Shown: one piece after another, positions 6,498 to 13,203 of the stretch
Numbering within the stretch: the first letter of the stretch is position 1
Layout of the letters: each line of letters begins with the position of its first letter
Virus record (IMG/VR): IMGVR_UViG_3300030380_005305
Span: 1 to 25,328 of that record
Strand: one strand, 5' to 3'
DNA: 25,328 nucleotides
From: a virus
Translations under genes and position numbers: made by a program
The notes under the pieces: generated by a model
Seen by the model: the letters and a program-made list of their open reading frames with translations, nothing else
Told to the model about the DNA's origin: nothing
Databases searched by the model: none

Positions 6498-6863
6498 ATG
6501 GCAACAAATGCAAATTGGACAATAATAATGGATGATAAAAAAATTGTTAAAAAAACAGGTGATGGAGCTGGAAACGCTTACATCATTGATGATAATGCTT
6601 TTTGGGCTACTACAGATTTTCAAAATATTTGGGCTATTCAAGCAGGGACTTCCAATGTTTCTGATGAAGTAGAACACAGAGATGGAACAGCACATTGTTC
6701 TTTAGCTGATGAAGGACTTGATCTTCAACAATTTATTAATAAATGGGATGCAGCTCATTTAGTTACAATACAAACTGATTGGGACAATGATAATGTTGAA
6801 GGTGAAAGCGAAGCAGATAAAATTTCTAGATTAGGACCAAGACCTACTTCTTATTCATCATAA
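6498..6863 (+). CDS. Hypothetical small acidic phage protein (121 aa)
   Basis: Starts MATNANWTIIMDDKKIVKK with AGGAG directly upstream. The protein is acidic and Trp-rich for its size (NWT, FWATTDF, NIWAIQ, NKWDAAH, TDWDND). No domain recognised. It is the last plus-strand gene before the minus-strand oxygenase block; its 3' end overlaps the convergent gene by 13 nt with no terminator hairpin between them. Its position after the collar gene suggests a tail-fibre accessory protein or chaperone, which is a guess. Confidence 0.6.
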   Translation: MATNANWTIIMDDKKIVKKTGDGAGNAYIIDDNAFWATTDFQNIWAIQAGTSNVSDEVEHRDGTAHCSLADEGLDLQQFINKWDAAHLVTIQTDWDNDNVEGESEADKISRLGPRPTSYSS

Positions 6864-7369
6864 CCTGTAAACTGCATTATAATTGAATATCTTTTCATAG
6901 AGTTTTTAGCTGCCCAATTCAAAGGAGCATGCAAAGCATTAGCTTTCCAAAAAATAGCCCTATTTTCTTTAAAACCAATATGAGTATTTAATTCATAGTT
7001 ATCATTATTTTTAACATAAAAACCGGTACCTTTATTAAGTTCTTCATTACCTTTTACATATACAATACCTTGAAATTCATTTTCTTTACATAAATCAGAA
7101 TGAGGTAAAGGTTTAGTTTTTGAAACTAATGTGTAAGAACACATTTCTAATTTAAGCTTTTTATTAATAAATTTATTAACTTTATTATTTAAATATATTT
7201 TATCTTCATTTTCTGCATCACATGAAAACCATAAATGACCACTAGGGTTACTATCTAAATAATTTCCTAACCAAGTATAAGGTAATAAAGGAAGTTTTTC
7301 TTTAAAATATTTTAATTTTGATTCTTCTAAAAAATTATCTATAATTCTTATATCAAATCCATTTTTCAC
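6851..7369 (-). CDS. 2-oxoglutarate/Fe(II)-dependent oxygenase (third of three)
   Basis: 172 residues with the facial-triad pattern of 2OG/Fe(II) oxygenases: His90-x-Asp92 (KPLPHSDLC), distal His147 (NALHAPLNW) and Arg160 (SMKRYSIIMQF), where the Arg would bind 2-oxoglutarate. The start is GTG at 7369, overlapping the TGA of the preceding minus-strand gene (GTGA), so translation is coupled. These enzymes hydroxylate or oxidise protein, nucleic-acid or small-molecule substrates using O2 and 2-oxoglutarate; the substrate here is not visible. It is shorter than most characterised members, i.e. essentially the catalytic barrel alone. Confidence 0.75.
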   Translation of the reverse strand: MKNGFDIRIIDNFLEESKLKYFKEKLPLLPYTWLGNYLDSNPSGHLWFSCDAENEDKIYLNNKVNKFINKKLKLEMCSYTLVSKTKPLPHSDLCKENEFQGIVYVKGNEELNKGTGFYVKNNDNYELNTHIGFKENRAIFWKANALHAPLNWAAKNSMKRYSIIMQFTGYDE

Positions 7370-7959
7370 CTTAACATCATCCAGGAAGTTAAAATATATT
7401 TTTCACCTAACAATGGAGGATTACCTCTATGAACATATGGAAAAGCAGCAGGCCATATAACTATTCTACCTGTTTTAGGTTTTACTCTTTTTGAAAAGTG
7501 TAAGAATTCTGTTTCACCACCTTCTTCTACATCATTTAAATATACAGAAAAAACAAAAGCTCTAGGTTCATTATCAAATCCCTTATTGTGTTCAATATGC
7601 CAAACATGATAACCTTCTGTAGGTAAAGTTTTTTGTATTTTTAAAGTGGTAAAATGAAAAGGAACACCATAAGCTTCTTTAGCTCCAGTATTATCTATGT
7701 AATGGTTAAAAGCTAAATCTAAATTAACCATCATAGATTTTAAATCTTCCCACCAAACATCTATATTATTACCATTTGCAAAAAATTGTTGATCTTGTTT
7801 TTGTAGTATAGATGCTTTTTCCATACCCATTCTATTAACAGTATTATTAAATTTATTTTGATTTTCGTATAGTTTAATAGCTTTGTTACATTCTTCTTTA
7901 GTAATGTAATTATCATATGTGCCAATAAAATTATTTATATTAACTGTTTTCTCTATCAT
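7366..7959 (-). CDS. 2-oxoglutarate/Fe(II) oxygenase, prolyl-4-hydroxylase-like (second of three)
   Basis: 197 residues. The core follows the prolyl-hydroxylase plan: GYHVWHIEH (about 116-124), RAFVFSVYLND (133-143), GGETEFLHF (147-155), PKTGRIVIWP (161-170), VHRGNPP (176-182) and KYILTSWM (187-194). Likely metal ligands are His121, Glu123 (or His118/His124 alternatives) and His177, with Lys187 as the 2-oxoglutarate ligand. Glu in place of the usual Asp of HxD is unusual but known in the superfamily. ATG at 7959 has an AAAGGA site and lies 13 nt after the previous gene. Probable hydroxylase; substrate unknown. Confidence 0.8.
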   Translation of the reverse strand: MIEKTVNINNFIGTYDNYITKEECNKAIKLYENQNKFNNTVNRMGMEKASILQKQDQQFFANGNNIDVWWEDLKSMMVNLDLAFNHYIDNTGAKEAYGVPFHFTTLKIQKTLPTEGYHVWHIEHNKGFDNEPRAFVFSVYLNDVEEGGETEFLHFSKRVKPKTGRIVIWPAAFPYVHRGNPPLLGEKYILTSWMMLR

Positions 7960-7972
7960 TTTTTTCCTTTAA

Positions 7973-8488
7973 TTATAACCAAGCTACAATATTTAACGCC
8001 GCTCTATTAGGAGCATTCTTAGGTGCTATACCTTTATGAAACAACTTACTTGGAAATACAAGTGCTTGACTAGCAACAGATTTTTTAAATATTGTTTCAT
8101 CATCTTTTACTCTAAAACTTGTTCCTCCATCATTATCACTAAAATTGTAAACAATTGAAAATGCTATGTCTTCAGGTCTATCTATATGATAATTCATTAC
8201 ACTATTTTTATTATAAAAATTCCAAAACACTCTATTAATACTTTTAAATTTAAGATGATATTTATCCCTAACAATATCAAAAATAAATAATCCAAATGCA
8301 TTAATATCTGTATTTGCACAAATGTTTCTATCTTCTTGAAAAGTCATTAATGTAAACCCTGCATCAGGATTTTTAAAATTATTATTAGTGTGATCTTTTC
8401 CAAAATACCAACCTTCAGCATTCATTAAAGAATCAATAACCCTATCATTTGTAGATTGAGGTATATTTGTATCAATTTCTGTTATCAT
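7973..8488 (-). CDS. 2-oxoglutarate/Fe(II)-dependent oxygenase (first of three)
   Basis: 171 residues. Catalytic pattern: His101-x-Asp103 (MNYHIDRPED), a GGTSF turn (121-125), distal His151 (KLFHKGIAP) and Arg162 (PNRAALNIVAWL). I placed the start at ATG 8488 (MITEIDTNIPQ), which has GAAAGG 6 nt upstream; a longer in-frame start at 8755 would overlap the divergent 8532 gene. It heads a three-gene minus-strand operon that interrupts the structural genes. Its sequence is clearly different from the two oxygenases that follow, so the three are not recent tandem duplicates. Confidence 0.8.
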   Translation of the reverse strand: MITEIDTNIPQSTNDRVIDSLMNAEGWYFGKDHTNNNFKNPDAGFTLMTFQEDRNICANTDINAFGLFIFDIVRDKYHLKFKSINRVFWNFYNKNSVMNYHIDRPEDIAFSIVYNFSDNDGGTSFRVKDDETIFKKSVASQALVFPSKLFHKGIAPKNAPNRAALNIVAWL

Positions 8489-8489
8489 T

Positions 8490-8518
8490 TTGTGCCTTTC
8501 ATTAAATTTCAATATACT
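8490..8518 (+). promoter_or_regulatory. Candidate promoter in the divergent gap, giving a near-leaderless mRNA
   Basis: TTGTGC (8490-8495), 17-bp spacer, TATACT (8513-8518) within the 43-bp gap between divergent starts at 8488 and 8532. Transcription would begin about 7 nt before the 8532 ATG, which has no Shine-Dalgarno. The -35 box is only 3/6, so this is tentative. The reverse strand is also AT-rich enough for a minus-strand promoter, but I see no clean one. Confidence 0.3.
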
Positions 8519-8531
8519 ATATAACACAATT

Positions 8532-10448
8532 ATGGCCTTAAAAAAAGTAGATTTTGCACCTGGTTTTAATAAACAAAGCGTACCTTCCGCTCTTCCTGGA
8601 CGATGGGTAGATGGAGATTTTGTGCGTTTTAGATATACCGCACCTGAAAAAATAGGTGGTTGGGAACAACTAACCGCCGCATCTAAAACATTACCAGGAG
8701 CAGCAAGAGCACAATTAACTTGGACCTCTTTAGCAGGTGAAAAATACGCAGCCATAGGAACTTCTCAAGGTTTGTTTTTATATTATGGTAATGATTTTTT
8801 TGATATTACGCCATTAGATACAGCAATTACAGGATGCACATTAACGACAGTTAATGGTTCAAATACTGTAACTGTAAATAAAGGATCTCATGGTTTAGCT
8901 AAAGGAAGATATGTAACATTATCTGGTGTAACTGTTACAGGTGCTTCAGACTATACACCTGCAGAATTACAACAAGTTTATGAAATACAAACAACTCCAG
9001 ATGTAGATAAGTTTACTATACTAGCTTCTAGAAATGAGGGAGGCACCGGTATGACTGCAGCAGGTGCTGCAACTGTTAATCCTTACGTTGAAGTAGGTCC
9101 TACTTTTCAAACTGCTGGTTATGGTTGGGGAACTTCCTCTTATGGAGATTCTACTTGGGGCACAGAAAGTGATACTAGTGATGTAATTTTAGATCCAGGA
9201 AACTGGAGTCTTGATAACTTTGGTCAAGTATTAGTTGCTACAATATTTAATGGCAAAACTTTTACTTGGAACGCAGGAGCATCTGGAGCTAGAGGCATTA
9301 GAGCATCATTAGCTACATCAGGTTTTTCTACTTCTGCTAATCCGACGGCTTCTAGATTTACTCTTGTATCTGACAGGGACAGACATTTATTTCATTTTGG
9401 AACTGAAACAACCATTGGTGATACAACAACACAAGATCCTATGTTTGTAAGATTTTCTAATCAAGAAGATTTAAATACTTATTTACCTACCTCTACCAAT
9501 ACTGCAGGAACATTTAGATTAGATACTGGAAATAAAATTACTGCAGCTCTTCAAGGTAAGGATTATGTTTTTGTTTTAACTGATAATGCAGCTTATGTAA
9601 TTCAATTTGTAGGTCCACCTTTTACTTTTAGTGTTAGACAAGTCGGCACAAACTGCGGATGCATAGGACAACATGCAGCTTCTTATGTTAATGGCGCTAT
9701 ATATTGGATGTCTAATGAAGGTGGTTTTTTTATGTATGATGGTACTGTAAAAGCCTTACCATGTTTAGTTGAAGATTTTGTATTTACTACACAAAATGGA
9801 GATTTAGGACTTAATTTTAATTCAGCAGATGTAATTTTTTCTTCACCAAATTCTTTATATACAGAAGTAAATTGGTTTTATCCAAAATCAGGATCAGAAC
9901 AAATTGATAGATGTGTAACTTATAATTATCAAGAAAATGTTTGGACTACTTCATCACTCGATAGAACTACTTACGCTGACCAAGGAGTTTTTGATAAACC
10001 TTATGCAACAGACTATGAGTCAACAACTACTCCAGTATTTCCAGACATTTTAGGAATTACAAATTTATATGGAGCATCCATATATTATGCTCATGAAGTT
10101 GGAAATGATCAAGTCAATAGTTCAGGTAGAACTTCAATTAATGCCTTTATACGATCTGGAGATTTTGATATTGATGATGGAGAAATATTTATGTCGATGA
10201 GAAGATTTATGCCAGATTATAAATTTTTAGTAGGTAATTCTAAAGTAACTTTATTTATATCGGACTACCCTTCAGATGCTCAATCAAGCTCACCACTTGG
10301 TCCCTTTACAATAACTTCTACTACTGATAAAGTCGACACTAGAGCGAGAGGAAGACTACTATCTTTAAAAATAGAAAACGATGCTGCAGGTGAAACATGG
10401 CGTTATGGTAGTTTTAGAATGGATGCTCAACCAGACGGAAGGAGATAA
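8532..10448 (+). CDS. Tail accessory protein, P22 gp10-like (DNA stabilisation / tail hub)
   Basis: 638 residues beginning MALKKVDFAPGFNKQ, followed by VDGDFVRFRYTAPEKIGGWE, the N-terminal signature of P22 gp10-type packaged-DNA stabilisation proteins (KPG-N...W...vRF..G.PEKIGGW). It is longer than P22 gp10, partly through a beta insert at about 100-185 (TVTVNKGSHGLAKGRYVTL...DKFTI) and a Trp-Gly segment (GYGWGTSSYGDSTWG, 196-210). ATG 8532 is used because an upstream in-frame start would lie next to the divergent gene. No Shine-Dalgarno is visible. It plugs the portal/tail in this phage type. Confidence 0.8.
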   Translation: MALKKVDFAPGFNKQSVPSALPGRWVDGDFVRFRYTAPEKIGGWEQLTAASKTLPGAARAQLTWTSLAGEKYAAIGTSQGLFLYYGNDFFDITPLDTAITGCTLTTVNGSNTVTVNKGSHGLAKGRYVTLSGVTVTGASDYTPAELQQVYEIQTTPDVDKFTILASRNEGGTGMTAAGAATVNPYVEVGPTFQTAGYGWGTSSYGDSTWGTESDTSDVILDPGNWSLDNFGQVLVATIFNGKTFTWNAGASGARGIRASLATSGFSTSANPTASRFTLVSDRDRHLFHFGTETTIGDTTTQDPMFVRFSNQEDLNTYLPTSTNTAGTFRLDTGNKITAALQGKDYVFVLTDNAAYVIQFVGPPFTFSVRQVGTNCGCIGQHAASYVNGAIYWMSNEGGFFMYDGTVKALPCLVEDFVFTTQNGDLGLNFNSADVIFSSPNSLYTEVNWFYPKSGSEQIDRCVTYNYQENVWTTSSLDRTTYADQGVFDKPYATDYESTTTPVFPDILGITNLYGASIYYAHEVGNDQVNSSGRTSINAFIRSGDFDIDDGEIFMSMRRFMPDYKFLVGNSKVTLFISDYPSDAQSSSPLGPFTITSTTDKVDTRARGRLLSLKIENDAAGETWRYGSFRMDAQPDGRR

Positions 10449-10449
10449 A

Positions 10450-10632
10450 ATGACAAAAAGACTAAATATTAAAAAAGCAATTAAAAAACCAGGTGCTTTA
10501 AGAAAATCTTTAAAGATTAAAAAAGGTGAAAAGATACCTTTAGATAAATTAAATAAAGCGGCTAAAGCAAAAGGCAAGTTAGGTCAAAGAGCTAGATTTG
10601 CTAAAACTTTAAGAAAAATAAATAGAGCATAA
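10450..10632 (+). CDS. Small, very basic phage protein (60 aa)
   Basis: MTKRLNIKKAIKKPGALRKS at the start and GKLGQRARFAKTLRKINRA at the end: roughly a third Lys/Arg. I chose ATG 10450 (AAGGAG immediately upstream, 1 nt after the previous stop) over an in-frame ATG at 10381 inside the previous gene. The composition suggests nucleic-acid binding, possibly a packaged DNA-binding or ejection-associated peptide. The motif KKPGALRKSL...KGEKIP...RARFAKTL recurs, to my knowledge, in many phage structural modules, without an assigned function. Confidence 0.7.
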   Translation: MTKRLNIKKAIKKPGALRKSLKIKKGEKIPLDKLNKAAKAKGKLGQRARFAKTLRKINRA

Positions 10633-10796
10633 TGGCAAAGTTGACTAATTACATACCTGAACCTGCACAAGAATATAATGTAGAAAATCAAAGACAGATT
10701 ATTGAATCGATGACAACTATGAAACAACAACTTAATTTTTCTTTTCAACAAGATTTAAAAAATGAACAAGAAACTTTTAATTATTTTTTATCATGA
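10632..10796 (+). CDS. 54-aa helical protein, translationally coupled on both sides
   Basis: ATG at 10632 overlaps the TAA of the previous gene (TAATG), and its TGA (10794-10796) overlaps the next ATG at 10793 (ATGA). This perfect fit supports a real gene despite the length. Product: MAKLTNYIPEPAQEYNVENQ at the N-terminus, then a Gln-rich, probably helical/coiled stretch (RQIIESMTTMKQQLNFSFQQ) ending NYFLS. No family recognised. It is likely a minor tail or ejection-complex component given its place, but this is inference. Confidence 0.65.
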   Translation: MAKLTNYIPEPAQEYNVENQRQIIESMTTMKQQLNFSFQQDLKNEQETFNYFLS

Positions 10797-11134
10797 CAAT
10801 ACAATACAAAAATGCTAGCAAAATATTAGATGGTACAGCTATGACTACTCTATTAACTATATCTACATCTGCTATAGCTATTGTAAAATCTGTATATGTA
10901 TCTAATAACAGCACGGGAGCTGTATTAGTTAATTGTGATTTAAGAGACTCCTCTGCTAGTACAGATGTAGAATTTTTTAGAAAAGACATACCTGCTACAA
11001 GCACAGTCAACGCTACAGAACAAGGGTTGAATTTAGAAGCAGGAGATGCTATAAAAGCGCAAGCAGAAACAGCTAATAAACTTGAAGTAGTAGTTAGTTA
11101 TGCGCTTATAAACAGAGAGAATGAAAACGGATAA
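10793..11134 (+). CDS. Small beta-type structural protein (113 aa)
   Basis: Starts MTIQYKNASKILDGTAMTTL with a 4-nt overlap to the upstream gene. Hydrophobic strands alternate with polar turns (IVKSVYVSNNSTGAVLVNCDLRDSS; LEVVVSYALINRE), suggesting a single beta-sandwich. The N-terminal stretch TLLTISTSAIAIVKSVYV is hydrophobic but fits a strand-turn-strand better than a membrane helix. Such small proteins occur near tail genes in marine phages; I recognise no function. It overlaps the next start by 14 nt. Confidence 0.65.
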   Translation: MTIQYKNASKILDGTAMTTLLTISTSAIAIVKSVYVSNNSTGAVLVNCDLRDSSASTDVEFFRKDIPATSTVNATEQGLNLEAGDAIKAQAETANKLEVVVSYALINRENENG

Positions 11135-11312
11135 TATACATAAAATCGATTGTACAACTATAACAATTTATAGAAATACAGAGACAGGTGAAACTTCTAA
11201 AGAAAAATTAGAAGGACCAAATATTGTTACAGATGTGACAGTGCAGGTATCACCAAAAGGTTTAGATGTATTCCAGAAAGTTATGAATGAAAACAAGAAA
11301 CCAAAACCCTAA
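11121..11312 (+). CDS. Hypothetical 63-aa protein between structural and glycosyltransferase genes
   Basis: MKTDNIHKIDCTTITIYRNT, with a two-stranded beta-like pattern (TITIYRNTETGETSKEKLEG; TDVTVQVSPKGLDVF) and a Lys-rich C-terminus. It overlaps the upstream gene by 14 nt and the downstream glycosyltransferase by 26 nt, with GAGAG just before the ATG. The tight overlaps support translation as part of the same operon, though overlapping frames lower certainty. No function assigned. Confidence 0.55.
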   Translation: MKTDNIHKIDCTTITIYRNTETGETSKEKLEGPNIVTDVTVQVSPKGLDVFQKVMNENKKPKP

Positions 11313-12234
11313 AGGCGGAACCGAGTTACAACTTGGTTTTTTACATCAATACGTAGATAAAAATTTATTAGATCAAGTACAAATTTGTACTAGTGTACCT
11401 GGTAAAGTTCCTATTGATCCTAATAAACTTAATATACTTTGGCAAAAAAACTCTTACGATCAACCTAATTTATATCCGTGGTTTAAAGATAAAAATAATC
11501 ATCACAAATATGATTGGTATGTTTTTAATTCTCATTGGAATTATGAAAAATTTAGAATGATGTTTGGCATTCCTACTGAAAAATGTGTGGTTATTAAAAA
11601 TGGAGTTGAAAAAATAACACAATCTCCGCATTATGAAAAAGGTAAACCTATTAAAATAATTCATCAAAACACACCTTGGAGAGGACTTAGTATATTATTA
11701 GGTGCAATGCAGTTAGTTAAAAATCCATTAATTACATTAGATGTTTATTCTTCATGTGAAGTATATGGCAAAGACTTTATGGAAAAAAATGATCATAATT
11801 ATAAAGCATTGTATGAACAAGCTAAATCTTTACCTAATGTAAATTATATTGGATATAAACCGAACGAATACATTAGAGAGCATTTACAAGACTATAATAT
11901 GTATGTTTATCCTAGTATCTTTGAAGAAACTTCTTGTATTTCTTTATTAGAAGCAATGTCTGCTGGTTTATATAGTATAGTAACTAATTATGGAGCCTTG
12001 TTTGAAACAGGAGCAGAGTTTCCAATGTATATTCCTTATGATAGTAACTACAAAGCTTTAGCTGAAAAATTTGCATATGGTATTGCTGCCGCTGCAGAAA
12101 CTTTAGATAAACCTCAAATACACAGTCATTTAACTACTCAAGCTAGCTACACACAATTATACTATTCTTGGCCAAAGCAAGCCTCTGCGTGGACAACATT
12201 TTTAAAAGGAGCTCTTAATGCAAAAGCCAAATGA
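11287..12234 (+). CDS. Glycosyltransferase, GT-B fold, family 4-like
   Basis: 315 residues. An N-terminal KGGTELQLGFL (9-19) matches the donor-side loop of GT4 enzymes. The middle has IKNGVEK (103-109), where GT4 proteins often read 'NGVD'. The C-terminal domain carries YVYPSIFEETSCISLLEAMSAG (206-227, split here at the E-x7-E motif Glu214-Glu222), the nucleotide-sugar-binding signature. The N-terminus starts almost at the GGTE loop, shorter than the usual first strand, so the first domain may be trimmed. It overlaps the second glycosyltransferase by 17 nt. Donor and acceptor are unknown. Confidence 0.8.
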   Translation: MKTRNQNPKGGTELQLGFLHQYVDKNLLDQVQICTSVPGKVPIDPNKLNILWQKNSYDQPNLYPWFKDKNNHHKYDWYVFNSHWNYEKFRMMFGIPTEKCVVIKNGVEKITQSPHYEKGKPIKIIHQNTPWRGLSILLGAMQLVKNPLITLDVYSSCEVYGKDFMEKNDHNYKALYEQAKSLPNVNYIGYKPNEYIREHLQDYNMYVYPSIFEETSCISLLEAMSAGLYSIVTNYGALFETGAEFPMYIPYDSNYKALAEKFAYGIAAAAETLDKPQIHSHLTTQASYTQLYYSWPKQASAWTTFLKGALNAKAK

Positions 12235-13147
12235 ACCAATATGGTTTAATGTAGACAAAAATGAAACAGCCAATGATGATACTTATCAGACAATTAAAAC
12301 TAACACAGTAGAAAATAAAATAACTGAAATTAATTTAAGTACATCACCCCACAAAATTATGGTGTGCACTCCCTGTCATAGTGATGTTAGTATGCACTAT
12401 TGTCAAGCAGTGTTAAAATTTCAACAAGCTTGTTGGAAAGAAGGAATTTTATGTAGTTTTACTTTATTAAAATCATCATTAGTTACCCAAGGTAGAAATC
12501 TGTGTGTAGCAGAGTTTTTAAATCATAAGGACAATTATACTCATTTATTGTTTATAGACTCTGACATTGATTTTAGTCCGAAGTCTATTTTTAAAATGTT
12601 AGAGTTTGATAAAGATTTAATTAGTTTACCCTATCCAATGAAACTTTTAAGTTGGGATAAAATATGGCGAAGACTTAATACAAAAGAAGATGCAATTAAA
12701 AATGAAAAAGATTTAGCTACAGCAGGTTATACCTTTCCTGTAAAAGTAGAGGACCCTAATTCAATAACCGTAGACAAGGGATTAATGGAACTTACTCATG
12801 CTCCTACGGGCTGTATGTTGATTAAAAGAGAAGTAATTGAAAAGTTAATTAAACATCATCCAGAACTAGAGATATATCAACCTACCAATATTAATGGTAA
12901 AGAAGTTAAAAAAGATAACATGTATAACTTATTTGACACATTGCACGACCTTGAAACTAAAAGATATTTTGGTGAAGATTTTGGATTTTGTCAAAGATGG
13001 ACAGATATAGGAGGCAAAGTATATGCCTATATAGATGATCCTATTACTCATGTGGGAGAATATTCCTACACAGGTAGATTTAGAGATGATTTATGGCAAG
13101 CAGGACGTCCTGTCAAATCTGTTGACGATAGCAAAAAAATCAAATAA
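12218..13147 (+). CDS. Glycosyltransferase, GT-A fold, Anp1-like
   Basis: 309 residues. After a polar N-terminus, KIMVCTPCHSDVSMHYCQAV (46-65) begins the nucleotide-binding fold, VTQGRNLCVAEFL (89-101) follows, and LLFIDSDIDFSP (110-121) holds the metal-binding Asp114-Ser-Asp116. FGEDFGFCQRW (251-261) matches the catalytic region and His278 may complete the metal site. This arrangement fits GT-A enzymes of the Anp1/mannan-polymerase-like type found in phages. It is encoded with the GT-B enzyme by overlapping genes, so the two probably act on one pathway. Substrate not visible; could be a virion protein, DNA or host glycan. Confidence 0.8.
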   Translation: MQKPNEPIWFNVDKNETANDDTYQTIKTNTVENKITEINLSTSPHKIMVCTPCHSDVSMHYCQAVLKFQQACWKEGILCSFTLLKSSLVTQGRNLCVAEFLNHKDNYTHLLFIDSDIDFSPKSIFKMLEFDKDLISLPYPMKLLSWDKIWRRLNTKEDAIKNEKDLATAGYTFPVKVEDPNSITVDKGLMELTHAPTGCMLIKREVIEKLIKHHPELEIYQPTNINGKEVKKDNMYNLFDTLHDLETKRYFGEDFGFCQRWTDIGGKVYAYIDDPITHVGEYSYTGRFRDDLWQAGRPVKSVDDSKKIK

Positions 13148-13203
13148 AGTATAATATTTACAGGATTTCTACGCCTGCTTAACAATATAAATATATTTAA
13201 ACT

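Noticed and set aside
8489-8755. N-terminal extension (89 codons) of the first oxygenase on the minus strand
   Set aside because: It would overlap the divergent gp10-like gene by over 200 nt, has composition unlike the oxygenase, and ATG 8488 has a proper GAAAGG ribosome-binding site.
11287-13147. Glycosyltransferases as DNA-base glucosyltransferases of T4 type
   Set aside because: Neither protein shows an obvious T4 alpha/beta-glucosyltransferase pattern, and there is no base-modifying methyltransferase or hydroxymethylase in the window; DNA remains possible but is not favoured.
13148-13203. Possible small hairpin (CAGG...CCTG) between the glycosyltransferase and ejection genes
   Set aside because: Only four base pairs with a 9-nt loop and no T-run; not distinguishable from chance. 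The TATAAT nearby lacks a -35 box at usable spacing.
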